64,000 nucleotides of DNA from Asterella californica (lineage: Eukaryota > Streptophyta > Marchantiopsida > Marchantiales > Aytoniaceae): contig JAYKYS010000009.1 of assembly GCA_036924285.1 (NCBI GenBank), positions 7,502,001 to 7,566,000 on the forward strand, written 5' to 3'. The stretch's first letter is position 1. Each line of letters opens with the position of its first letter. Below are positions 24,561-36,000 of the stretch, one piece after another. The position numbers were made by a program, and so were the translations under genes. The notes below the pieces were generated by a model. The model saw only the letters and a list, made by a program, of their open reading frames with translations. It did not search any database and was not told the origin of the DNA.

Positions 24561-26007
24561 AGGCACGTCTGAACGGGATTTTCCCCAACCAAATGCACAT
24601 CCCCGGAAATTTTATGCACGAATACTCACTTGATTATCCATAATTAACACACACAAGTCACTTAGAGTAGTAGAACAGTGCGGGGAGAAAACCTTGAGGC
24701 GTTTTTTCACGGAACACACAGCAAAGACTTATCATTATTATAATAATTAATATCGTCATTCAGTAACTCAACGTTGATGAAAAAGAATAACTAATAATAA
24801 CAATAACAAAGGACAACTAGTTATAAGACTAATTCGACTGGCCTTGTTCTGAGCTCAATCATCTGGACTAACTTTTAACTTTTATAGAGAACGGTAGCGG
24901 TATATCGGAAATTTTAATAATTAAAAGGCGAACGTACTTCTCCTCAGCTCAGTCAGACTAACTGAACCCTTTTGAAAAGCTTTTGAGTCGGTTTTGCGAA
25001 AAGAGATGTTGGGGAAAAAGGGGGAAAAGAGAAGAAAAATGGAATGCGAAAAGAGAGTGACAACATCACTAATCACTACGACTGAACCTTTGTTCTCCAA
25101 TTTAATTAAGTGCGCACTTAAGAAATGGACAATTCCATGACCGCTAGATCAAGATCGAGCGGGCAAAGATGAAAGCATACATGCGACACTTTAGGGACGT
25201 GAAGTGGACTGATAGATTCTGATGATTGCATGGGGCGCGGTAATCATGAGATCGACGCAGTTGTGACTGAGTCGACCACACACAGCACTCAGTCAGTCAG
25301 CCGCCAAGAGTCACGACCTTTGGATATGGTCACCGAGTTCCCTCCGCGCAAACGCGAGCTCGGATCATCCACAACCAGGCAATCAGTCCGATCGATCGAT
25401 AGATCGAGAATTCCTTTTCTGCTTCTCTTCTTTTCCTCTCTCGGTCCACGTACGGATTCTAGGAGACACAGACCAGAACCCGCACAGTCTCACGTAGCTA
25501 GGGGAGGGGGACTAGATCATCTCGATGGTCCCCATGCTCATCGATTACGACGATGGCGAGGCTCAATAGCTTCGGAGTGAGTCGAGCTCGACCGCTCTTG
25601 AGTTTTGGGAAACAGAAGCTTAGGGTCGACGTCAGTCAGATGGCATCGATCGGGGCTGCATGCTGATAATAACAGAATCATCTCGCACTGCGCGGTGAAT
25701 TCTTACTCACACGCTGTAAAATACATAGATTAGATCCAGTGGAAGCAAGCACGGACGGACAGACGGATGGCATATTCTCGAACCAAGGCAAGAATATAGC
25801 CACCTCTTTCGTTCGAATTCCTTGCGATCGGTGCGCAGTCTCTCCCAGGGAGAAAAGTACAGTAAGCAATTTCTTCCCTACAGTAGTTTAGCAAGTTCGT
25901 GTCGTTTACTGGAGGGGAAAACGGTGAAGGAAGGAGACGGATGAAAATACGTCTCGCCCAGTCGAGTCGAATCGAATCGAATCAAGGTTCAATTGGAATC
26001 TGTGAAA
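24084..26007. promoter_or_regulatory. Shared upstream region between two divergent H1-type genes
   Basis: The 1.9-kb gap separates copy A (minus) from the RS-tailed gene (plus). The 475 bases next to copy A are conserved in copy B and include a GA-rich stretch on the coding strand, likely the 5' untranslated region and proximal promoter. In both copies a TATA-like AT run ('atatttaaa' or 'atatataaa' on the minus strand) directly abuts the ATG, too close for an ordinary TATA box. No other gene is supported here. Confidence 0.4.
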
Positions 26008-27249
26008 ATGCATTCAAAGGGATGCCCGAAGGGCGGGAGGATGAAGATGACGATCGAGACCACATCGTACCCAGCGAATCCTCACAAAGTACTGGTAAGA
26101 GTGATCTACGACGCGCTCGGCCGGGGCAGACGTCCGGGAGGCATGTCGAAAAGCTCGATCCGATCTCGAATCGAACAAACGTACCGCTGCAAATTGGGAA
26201 CGAGGTTCGAGAAAGAGCTAACCAAATCTCTCAAAAGGTTGGTGCGCACTCAGAGTCTCGAGAAAAACGGCTACAGGTACAAAATGGCCACAAAGGCCCC
26301 CAGCAACCACGGCTGGCGGCTCCACGACGCGTTGCCCGTCACCTGCAGATGTAGGAAACCGTGCAGTCGTAGTTCCAGTAGGTGCCCAGGCAGCCGGCGC
26401 AGTTGCAAGCCTTACGGTGGAGTCACCCGTTCTAGTAGCCAGAGTCGATGTGGCTGTAGGTCCCGCTCCAGGTCGCGGTCTCGCTCCGTGAGGTGGAGAC
26501 GCAGAAGGGTTGGAATAGGACGCAGAAAGCGGAAGGGAGCCGGAAGACGAAGACGAAGAAGCAGAAGAAAAGGAAAAAGCAGAGGAAGATCACGAAAGAG
26601 AAAACGAGCAAGCAGCACACGTAGTGCGAGTCGTTCGCAGCACTCCAGCCGTTCGCGTTCCACGTCACGAATGAGGTCCAGATCGCGAACGCGTTCGCAC
26701 TCCAGAGGTAGATCCGTGAGGAGGGTGTACATCATCCGAAGCAGAACCTCGTCCAGGACCCGCGGTCGATCGCTCACCAGGAGAACCAGGACCACGTCCA
26801 CGAGTCGCTCACAAACACGGTCGGCGTCGCGGAAGAGAAGACGGATCCAGTATACTTACCGGACTCAAAGTCGGTCCACTTCTCGATCAACGAATGGTGG
26901 TCGGAGCCCGCCCCCGGTACTCGTACCTGTGCCGAAGCTGGACGCAAAGAGAGGCCTATTCGAACCGGGACTCGTGCCTGCGATGAGCACCTCAGCCTCG
27001 ACGTCGCATTCCTCCCGTCGCGCCAGCCCTGGAGCAGCGTCCGCCAGAAGCCGAGTATACAGTCCATCACCGACACGTAACCTCCACTACCGGAGCTCCA
27101 GCGTGCCTCCGGCGTCCAGTACGAGCGGATTCCCTTCTTTGCCTTTCCTGAAACCCAGCAAACCTGCGCTCAGACAGTCTGCTCCACAGTCCCCCATCGG
27201 AACCGACACTTTGACTCCCAAATCCATGATGAAATTCTTGACACACTAA
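26008..27249 (+). CDS. Linker-histone-domain protein with Arg/Ser/Cys-rich tail (protamine-like)
   Basis: The product is a 413-residue intronless basic protein. The ATG at 26008 is the first in frame; the reading frame extends upstream only through TTG at 25993. Residues 23-94 form a diverged H15 winged helix ('HKVLVRVIYDALGRG', 'SKSSIRSRIEQTY', 'FEKELTKSLKRLV', 'NGYRYKM'). Residues 113-150 hold seven Cys among Arg and Ser (113, 115, 119, 126, 133, 148, 150). From 150 to about 300 the sequence is almost only Arg, Ser and Lys, with RS dipeptides. The final 110 residues are Ser/Pro-rich with SP motifs. A sperm chromatin protein is the best inference, because it sits beside a protamine-like H1. 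An SR-type splicing role is less likely, since there is no RNA-binding domain. Confidence 0.75.
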   Translation: MHSKGCPKGGRMKMTIETTSYPANPHKVLVRVIYDALGRGRRPGGMSKSSIRSRIEQTYRCKLGTRFEKELTKSLKRLVRTQSLEKNGYRYKMATKAPSNHGWRLHDALPVTCRCRKPCSRSSSRCPGSRRSCKPYGGVTRSSSQSRCGCRSRSRSRSRSVRWRRRRVGIGRRKRKGAGRRRRRSRRKGKSRGRSRKRKRASSTRSASRSQHSSRSRSTSRMRSRSRTRSHSRGRSVRRVYIIRSRTSSRTRGRSLTRRTRTTSTSRSQTRSASRKRRRIQYTYRTQSRSTSRSTNGGRSPPPVLVPVPKLDAKRGLFEPGLVPAMSTSASTSHSSRRASPGAASARSRVYSPSPTRNLHYRSSSVPPASSTSGFPSLPFLKPSKPALRQSAPQSPIGTDTLTPKSMMKFLTH

Positions 27250-29185
27250 TCGTAATTCCGCTTCATACATCACTAGCTCAAAGTACAATTACAGTTTTGC
27301 ATATTCGATTTGTTGTCGGTTCTCGGATCAAATGACCGGGAGAGAGATTATACTAGAGAGAAAATGAAAAAGAGCTCTTTCTTTTCTTTTTCTTAGCAGT
27401 TAGGGCCAGGAGGGACATATCATCATACGTATATGTCCAGCATGTACAGATGGATACAAGTCAGGCAGGACAAATTTATCATCAACAATTGTTGATGATA
27501 CATTTGCGAGTAAAACAACAACAGCCTGAGGATGGTGTTTAGGTCAAAACAGGGTTTTACGAGGCTCGTCCATGAGAGAGTGATTCATATGAATGAATGA
27601 CTGAGGGATCGAGGAAGGAATAAATTTGATTGATTGATTTACTCAATTGATTCTCTTTGCGAAAAATAATTCTAATGGACTAGTGAAGTCAAGTTTACGA
27701 GATTGTAAATTAGTGTGCATCAAACCTTGGAGATTTGGGTTAATCTTTTATTATTATATAAAATGTAATGTAATATAATATAATATTCAAAAGTAAAGTT
27801 TGGGTTCAGTCGTGGAAACTCGCAAAGAGGTACCCCTTTACTTTCTGAAGGATTTTCTTGAAATCCGGTGCTATCCTTGTTGTTTTACACTTCAGATATT
27901 TCAAAAAGTATATATCTACCCAGGATCTATTATGCATATTAATGAAGAAGTATAGAAGATTCAGTATTTTTTTTACTTTTAGAAATCGCTGGTCTAAAAC
28001 GAATCTGGTCACCAGAAGCTTTGAGAGGCACTTGTTTATTCCCGTATTTATCTATCTATAGACCTAGTTACGTTTTCTATCCAAACCTAGACGTGTACAA
28101 TTCTCAACTCAAGCTGTAATTCATCTACCTTTTGCTTCTTTCTCCTTCAAAAAATATTCTTTTTCTATGTTTAACACCTCATAAGATCATCTCCACCATG
28201 ATACATAATATCTGCTACTTTATATTTGTATAGTGTAAGTATCTGCTACTTTCATAGGTGTTACTTTACAGATGAAGGAGAACCATCTTATTAGTGCGTG
28301 TCAAAGTTAAAATCTTGGGCAAATATTATGGGTAAAAAGACCAGAGGTGACCATAAGAAAACGCCGCAAGTGTCTTATATTGACCTTTTACCCGATTCGG
28401 TTGTAAGGAAGTTTATTATTCAAAGAATTTATTTTAATTTCTAATAGTAAAAAATTATAAAATTATATGAATAATAGTCTGTGTCTCGTTCCAGAACTTT
28501 TCCTTCTGGACGTGAGAGAATATGTCTTAACTTTTAAACTTCTTATTTCACTAAAATGTATAGCAGAAGGTTATGACTGGACCTCTACACTCCCGAGACG
28601 GATGGAGAGAGAGTGCTACTTAAGTGGAAGATCCTCTCCCACGGCCTTGTACATCTAACTGCGTTTCTGTTACCAAAAAAGACTCAACTGGTTTTTCTTT
28701 TTCCTTTTTGTTTCTTAACTATTGTATATAAATTCTATACTAAACTATCTAGGAAATTAAATATTTCTATAAATGTCATATGGTAACGGGGTCTGGAGTT
28801 GTCCTAAATCTACACATAGCCCATAAGCAAAGCGCGCTCATACACTCACGCGATACCAAAACTACAATTGCAAGAGCTTGCAAACTAAAACACATCAATT
28901 CATCTCTACCTTAGTTTATTCTCTAACCATTCTAATATAGATAACAAATTAACTTGTAAGTGTAAATGGGTGGATCATCATCCCAATCTCGGATCGGCAA
29001 GGATGGACGCAAACGGAAAAAGGGGTTGGCTGGCACGAATGTAGCCGTAACCTAATAAACACACATGGGAATAGCTGTAAAATTATCAACGACAACGAGA
29101 AATCTTTTTTCTTCATAGTGGATGATAATTCGGACGCTGAAGTCGCGTGGCAGTACAACTTGGTTGCCTGCCGTCAGTTCAGAAC
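27250..29185. other. Downstream flank and intergenic sequence
   Basis: The first few hundred bases are the probable 3' untranslated region. A perfect 24-bp palindrome lies at 27477-27500. Beyond that the sequence is AT-rich with no gene recognised. Confidence 0.45.
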
Positions 29186-29189
29186 ATTA

Positions 29190-29770
29190 CGAGCGATGAC
29201 GGGGTTCGTTTGCAGGACTAGTTGTAGAGACAGAGCTCTTGTTTTGTCGAGAGCGATTGCCGATTCCTACACATATTCTTCGTGCGTTGCGACCGATGGG
29301 GGTCATTTTAGCAGAAGAGCTCTTTCTCAATGCGTTGATGCACGCTTACCTTTTTTCTTTCTTGTCTTTCGGTTGCTCGCTCGTCGGCTCCTTTTAGCAG
29401 AAGGGCTCTTTCTCGATGCGTCCATGCACTGTTTGCTTGTTTGTTTTTTTGGTTTCGATTGCTTGGCTGGTTCATTAGGTTGCGATGACGGTGTTCATTT
29501 GCGAGAGTACCTCTACAGATAGAGCTCTTGTCTTTGTCGGTTCGTCGCTACTCGGCTGGTTTTAGAGGAAGGGATGTTTGTGGATGGGTCGATGCACGCT
29601 TTGCTTCTTTCTTTCTTCGCTGCTGCGTTTGCTGTCGATTTCAATGTGATTGCAGGTGGAACCGGGTGTTGCATGTGTGCAGTGCAGACTCGCCGCTCTG
29701 CAGTTCGTGTTCTTTTTTTCTTTGTTTTCGAGATTGCAGGTGGGACCAGGGACAGAAGATGGCTGATGAT
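29190..29770. repeat. Diverged direct repeat, about 289-bp period, GC-richer
   Basis: Two units start at 'gcgatgacggggttc' (29191) and 'gcgatgacggtgttc' (29480). Each contains 'agagctcttg', then 'gatg(c/g)(g)t(c)gatgcac' followed by pyrimidine-rich DNA. The first unit has an extra internal copy at about 29400. Reading frames across it are by-products of the repeat. Confidence 0.6.
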
Positions 29771-31275
29771 GGTCGTTTTGCTTCTATCGGAAGTAGGACG
29801 GGACAGCGACTGCATCTTTCTTCGTCCTGCGTGACTTCTCGCTTCTCAGGCGATTGCATATGAGATCGATAACGTTAGTGAGGTTCATTTTTGCCTCGAC
29901 AGTCGACGACAATCCCTTTGTCAGGTGGGAGTGGTGGTGGTCGATTGGGCTCTGATGCCACCAGATGGGATGGGACAGCACGCCACATTTCATCATGTCG
30001 TCGATGCTCATTCGTGAGTCACCACTTCTTTCAGGAAAGACGTGGTTGCTGACGAAGTGAGAGCGCCGATGGGATGAGGCAAGACGAGCTGTCATTTTCT
30101 TCGCTGGTTTGCTTTTCACGTCGCTGATGTCTTCTTTGGCGTGTTGTGGGATCCGGTCGACGAGAGAGGTTAACATATTTTATTGCCGTCACTGCTGCGT
30201 GAGTTTGGTTTGTACAGATTTTCATGGCGGCATGCGAAGTTGAGTCAATTGCCGCAGGTGTAGAACTCGTGCTGCCGTCGCGATGCCACGGGAGCGGACG
30301 GGCATCTGGAGCAGAAGTGACTATTTTTGGGATGCGATGAACGTGAAGTTACAACTTTGGCTGCAAGTCACAATTGTGCAACTATGCTACACTGTCGCTG
30401 CGTCTATCCTCTTTATGTATGTTTTGACAACGTGGAACGATGTGTTCTGCATTCGCGAACTCTGTCCGAGTTTCTGCCACTTCTCTGTACGTACTTTCAT
30501 TTACATAGTTCAGGCCGCATCATCCATGTACACATTGCTCGTTTTTCGTTCTCTCTTGCTTGGTCTGTCTAGAATGTCTACCAATTCTCAAGTTGCTGAC
30601 ATCGATGATGAGAGGTCCGACTGTCTTCATGTATCGCTTTTCTCTACTCCGTCTAGCCCTCTACTTGTCTGTACTCCCTCTAACCCTCTACTTGTATCTT
30701 ACAACCTTCTACTGGTGCCCTCTAGTCCTCTCATATTGTCATCTTTCTCCGTCCAATCGCCTCTCAGTCCGTCGCTTCCACCTTCCTCTAGCCTTCTAGA
30801 GACAATACAACCATATTGTCCACACAATTATCAACTCGACCGCTTTGCTGTCCAACCATTCCACCTCCTTATCTCGTCTTATCTTGTATCTTGTTTCTTT
30901 CTCCGAAACCGATTTGTATATCACTAGAAGTTACGTCTATATCGACTTCCGCTTCTGTCCTCAAACCTCCAGATTTTCTCCTCCTTGGCCTAGATTACGT
31001 CAAAATCGGTTATGCTTTCTCAGGACGCAGTCAATGCTACCAGTGCACAAAAGGGCCTTACTTGTATGTAGAATCCAAGGAGTTATGGCTCGTCCTCAGG
31101 GACACTCGATCCATTACATTTTGTTCTCCCAAATACTTCCGTAACGAGAGTCACCTCATTAAGCCAGTGGTATCCTCTGTATACAGAAAGAGGACGTTGA
31201 GCCATATCTGCACAACCTTCAACACATTACTTTATAGAATAGGCTGTAAACATTGAGCATTTCCATCGGATGTAG
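29771..31275. other. Region upstream of the Rep-like frame, no confirmed gene
   Basis: A GC-richer stretch to about 30620 has frames on both strands without known domains. From 30640 to 30800 lies a pyrimidine-rich tract with repeated 'ccctctacttgt'-like words. A short acidic stretch near 30572-30628 ('MSTNSQVADIDDERSD') ends at a possible GT donor. It could be a first exon joining the Rep frame at 31276, where 'tgtag' precedes the ATG. That join is unproven. Confidence 0.3.
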
Positions 31276-32136
31276 ATGCGACAAGCTGCTCGCGTCATCC
31301 GTGCGGGCAACCCTCTTCCTCGCTCGAAAAAATCAATCCCACTGAAAGCACTTGAAGTGTCGGTAACTGTTGCTCAGACCGGTGGAGACCTTGACCTCGC
31401 TTGTTGGAGCTCATTATGCACATTTCTACAAGAAAAATGTCACAATGGACTTCTCTCAGTTGAGAGAGGGGGCGCCTTGCTACATATCCATGTTCAGGGA
31501 GTGCTTTGTTTGCAAGCAAGTAGCACTATAGATGTGAAAAGCATATTGATATTAATCCTAGGTTGGAAAAGGACTAACAGATCGCTGGGAGGGGAAGTGT
31601 GCGTGAAGAAATTGAACAATCAAGGTCTTGATACTTTTGTGGGTATGATCGGGTACTGCATGAAGGATCAATCTGAGGTACATCATCGCTGTTTCATGAA
31701 AAACATAACTGATATTATGCTCGCAGACGGTCAAGAACTTTTCACCCTGTTAGGCACTGCAGACACAAAAAATAAGATCAAGCTGAATGCGAACAACATA
31801 CTGCAACGGATGTTGCAGTTCAACAAATATAAGAGCCGACACCCACTCGGGACCACACTGCGAACTTCACTGAGGTCCATGGTTCGGTCAGGGAGGTATT
31901 CTCCGTCCAGTAAGTGGCTAATGAGGAATGGCATACAACGAGCTAGTAGTGAAGCACTGTGGAAGTCCATCGTGTATCCAGAGACTATCACCATCAGGGA
32001 CATAGACATTATCTTCTTTCCCAATCAGCAAGACACAAGGAGGTATTTCTCATCCATTCCTGCTGAAGAGGAAGAACGGCTTCTAAGTTTACCTTCATCC
32101 TTCATCCAGAATGGATGCCGACGGTCCACTCTTTGA
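31276..32136 (+). CDS. Rep/HUH endonuclease-like protein, probably from a rolling-circle transposon
   Basis: This is a 286-residue frame. Residues 28-34 ('VSVTVAQ') are placed like Rep motif I. Residues 70-74 ('HIHVQ') give the His-hydrophobic-His metal-binding motif II. Residues 127-131 ('YCMKD') give the catalytic Tyr and Lys of motif III. Such HUH nucleases nick single-stranded DNA and attach to it through Tyr. No helicase domain is present, unlike Helitrons. The layout resembles the helicase-free Replitron type of eukaryotic transposon, an assignment made from memory of the family pattern. The C-terminal part (210-286) includes 'IRDIDIIFFPNQQDTRRYF' and ends soon after a probable frame change. 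Direct repeats lie on both sides. It may be partly degraded. Confidence 0.6.
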   Translation: MRQAARVIRAGNPLPRSKKSIPLKALEVSVTVAQTGGDLDLACWSSLCTFLQEKCHNGLLSVERGGALLHIHVQGVLCLQASSTIDVKSILILILGWKRTNRSLGGEVCVKKLNNQGLDTFVGMIGYCMKDQSEVHHRCFMKNITDIMLADGQELFTLLGTADTKNKIKLNANNILQRMLQFNKYKSRHPLGTTLRTSLRSMVRSGRYSPSSKWLMRNGIQRASSEALWKSIVYPETITIRDIDIIFFPNQQDTRRYFSSIPAEEEERLLSLPSSFIQNGCRRSTL

Positions 32137-32452
32137 AACAGTCTGGACCTTCCCCGACTATATGCCACTGTGTTTTGCTTTGCTTTGACAGACATCAGCC
32201 ACACGTGCAGCTGAAGGTACGGTGGACATTCAAAATGAAGTATTTATTTTCTTGTATTTATTTTCTCTCACTATCTCGTATGCCTATATGCAGACGTTAA
32301 AGGAGGTCATGAAGTCAGCGAGGAGTAACGAGGATAGACGAGTGAGCTGGGGATGTACCACAAGTGCAACGAACGGAGCTGGGTATGGGGACCACGAAGA
32401 CATCACCCGTCTACGAGGAGGAGTACAACGAGGAGAAGAACACTGTGTAGAT
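32100..32452 (+). pseudogene. Probable out-of-frame continuation of the Rep-like protein
   Basis: Where the Rep frame ends, another plus frame starting at 32111 reads 'MDADGPLFETVWTFPDYM' and a few more residues before a stop near 32188. It has a protein-like composition. After a possible intron (acceptor 'tgcag' near 32294), a second protein-like stretch ends near 32449. This suggests a frameshift or unrecognised introns in the C-terminal part. Confidence 0.3.
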
Positions 32453-32496
32453 ATGTGTTGTGTATATGTATTTCTATATATCATGTTGTTCTATAT

Positions 32497-33066
32497 AGCA
32501 ACTTGTTCATCTAAGTATCGGAAGCTGCTTGAGGGGCAGTGGACTCAGTGTTTCTATTTGTATATGTGCTGTTGCAGCCGACAGCAACTTGTTCATCTAA
32601 GTATCAGAAGCTGCTTAAAGGGCAGTGGACTCAGAGTACGCCAAGTTGTTTATCGAAGTAATATTTATTCAATGTACCTGCATTGTAGCAGCCATCGTAG
32701 TTACGGCCTTGTTACACGTGAACGTCTTCCACCTGCGTAGTGAGCAACAGGCAGTAGGCAGTACTAGCAACACCCAAAGTGAATAAAAAAATGGTTAGCA
32801 GAAAATGGTCTGTAGTTGCCGTCCTTTGGATTATATAAATGAAGATCGTCAAGTTAAAAATGCAGAATGGTTTGTAGGAAGAAAATCGAAAGGATGGTTG
32901 ACAGTAGGCACTAGTAGCAATACAACTCTTATTCACTCTTGTTACAGGTTCACGTTTTTCACCCAAACTGAATTAAAAAATGGTTATCAGAAAATGGTTT
33001 GTACTTGCCGTCGTTTGGATTATATAAATGAAGATCGTCAAGTTGAAAAAACAGAATCGTTTGTAG
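32497..33066. repeat. Two nested direct-repeat pairs downstream of the Rep frame
   Basis: A 52-bp unit at 32497-32548 recurs at 32583-32634 (86-bp period). A 106-bp unit at 32772-32877 recurs at 32961-33066 (189-bp period), both ending 'ttgtag' and sharing 'ggattatataaatgaagatc' then 'gtcaagtt'. Copies are about 85-95 percent alike by eye. They may belong to the transposon's 3' region. Confidence 0.8.
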
Positions 33067-36000
33067 CCAGAATGGACTTGTACGGAAAGTTCAGCCGGAA
33101 AGGAAGTGTGAAAAATGACCTCCAGACTCATAACAAATGTGGCAAGAAGACAAGGACGCAATAAATGAACGCACGCAGCTTATGGTTACGAGAACCGAAA
33201 ATGAGGATCCAGAAAATACGTCCACACTCGAAGACCTTTATTTTCGGTGTAGTAGCAGACCTCGAATTAATTTATCCTGGACGGAAGCGAAAGAGACCTC
33301 CTGCGACATTTTCGTAAAAAGAGAGAAACAAAGACAGCGGATATTGTATGACCAGTATAATGTTCCAAAATGGAAGAGGTGAATAAGCATGCTCCATCGT
33401 GCATCACGGTCGAGCATGATATCCTTGTTGGGTAATTATTGGATAATCCACTATGAGTGGAATCTTCTGCCGCTTTCTTTTCCTTTTGTTATGAAACTGA
33501 ATGGTTAATTAACTATCGCGCTCAGGAGTGATGAGTGGAGCGATACAATGATTTTCTCCAGTTTGAACCGTACGAGCAGTACTTGAAGTTCAATGCATAT
33601 GATGATTAACTGAACAACTGTCTGTTTCATGAATTTGAGAAGTTCCCAAAGTTGAGAGTGAGTTCTTGTATATTGTATATCTGTAATGATAGTAGAATTC
33701 TACATATTTGACTATACAATTAAGTTAGTTTAGAATTAATAGTTCTATGTTGAACAAAAAGAGAAGAATTTGTTACAAAAGTCACATTTGGTTTGAGACG
33801 TCTTACTTGGTCGGATAAAGCATACATTGATAATCTACACTTGAGCTATACATTCGATATCAAAATAAGTTTTATTTTAGAAAAGTTTGAGCTAGATGTT
33901 TATGTGTAAGATCCAACTAGCATTAGCTTGTTGGCAGCCTCATCCACTCGTAGCCGGGGCAGCGTGGAGTAGAATCCTCGTACAGAGAGAGCTAAGTCCA
34001 TGCAAGAAAAGCACCGTTCAACTACAGAAAGCCTTACTATGAAAAGATGTCTAAATAATGGTGTTGCAAACCTAATCCGCTTCTGGTTTGACACACATAT
34101 ACACACACAAGTGCTTCTTTATAAGACATGTCTAGGTCATTAAAGTACATTCCACGTGTAAAATTATTTAGACTTGTTATTTCTAAACTATTTCTCTTTG
34201 ACGATTTGGAGAGAGTACTTGACAACTACATTTAGTTTTACATAGTGTTTCAGTGAGCTTTCAAGAATCCTCTTGTACATATATCGTAGTTCGTAGACAT
34301 TTTCCTTCGAGCTTTTCTGGACAAATAAAACTCTTATGTCCACCTTTCTATCTTATTATCGAACAATGGAACACCAGAAACTACGTTCCCTTCAACTCCA
34401 TACTGCCGTATATGGTTCGAGTGGAGTTGCGACTTAGGGCTAGACCGCACCCACATTATTCACAATTGTCTTTTCGCCTTTCCTGGGAAAAAGTGTTTTA
34501 GACTTTTTCTTGTCGAACAAATTGTGTCAAAGCTACTTGTAACCGACACGTGGCTTCGATCAGATAAAGTAGTCGGGTAGACAATAGTCCGCAGTTTTCT
34601 CAGAGAGAGATTTTCTAGTATTTTAAATATTACATCAATGATTTGAATTCGTGTATATATGGGACACTAAATCAGTGAAATATTTTAGGCTTCTCAGTAA
34701 TTAGTTTATACACTATTGATTCCAAGTAATACTTATTTATACTATTTAATTTATGAGAAAGAACAGAATTCGGTTCAGTTATTGATTATCTCTTTGTAAA
34801 TCATCAACTGGTTTTCATTGACAGCACTGAAATTAACTTTAAATTCTTGCACACACATCAAGTAGTACCATGTCATGTTGAAATTACTCCACGCAAAATA
34901 TATAATATAGGAAACACCATTTCGTAAGTAACATCGATATTTGGATATGGCATGTGATCAGTGTAACCATCCAGGCATTACAGATAATGTTTTAGTTTGC
35001 ATGTGACTGGTTACTGACAGTCACTCACGGGTCACTCCACGACCAACTTCAGATCTCCTTAATTTGGTCGTATATTACAAATTATAGCATGTTAAACTTA
35101 ACATATCAAAATTATTCTTTCTTCATTGGGAAGAGATACTTGGTACCTACAAAAGCTGCTAGTGGGGATCTGTACCTGTCCCGTGAATATGCTTGTTTTA
35201 TCTATTGTGAACCATAGTAACATTTCAAACCGCGGTTAAAGTACTTCGAAGTTCGAGCATTAAAAGTGGAAAGAAAAATCTCTAAGCACAGTTTCTTCCC
35301 CGTTAGATTGCTAGATGCTTGATATGGCAAGATAAGAGTTGGAGTTTGCACCTCTGAATTATTCAAAGGGTAACTCTTAACCATTATGTGAATTTTCTCA
35401 AATGTTTAGATTGATTTACAGTTTGAAATTAGAATGTGATATCTTCTTTTCTTACATTTTCCCTACCATATGTATTTTGAATATGAAATATGCGTCACGT
35501 AGTTATCATGCGTGGGTTGAATTGTTAGTAAGCTCAAAATACATGACATTGTGCAAATTCCGTTTCAAATTCTGTATAGGTTAACTTTGTAACCTCACTC
35601 AAAACTAAACGAGCAAGTGGAAATGAGCCCATATATTACTTTAATATTTCCAACACAACCCTTGTCCGTGCTTAACAAAATCTTCCTCTCCCATGCTTAA
35701 TTTATTACATAATCTTTTCTTCAGGAAATTTAAGGTTAGGTGATAAATTAATATGTTACTGTAAGCAAGCTCCCACACTTATAGTTTCGATAACACGTGA
35801 GTCAGTGATTCGTTTTTGGGTTATGTTTGGATCTACTTGCAACTTGGTTATCATTTAGCATCTATAAATGTTAAATGATATTTTACTTCTCATTACAGAT
35901 TTACTACATAATACTTACATCTTTTCCGGTAAGAGAGAGAGCAGAAGTTTCCCAGAGTCAGTTGAGTCATTCCTGTCTCCTCTTAATCTTTAGATCTACC

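Noticed and set aside
30283..30927. A 214-codon plus frame before the Rep-like gene
   Set aside because: Much of it translates a pyrimidine-rich repeat, and no domain is seen.
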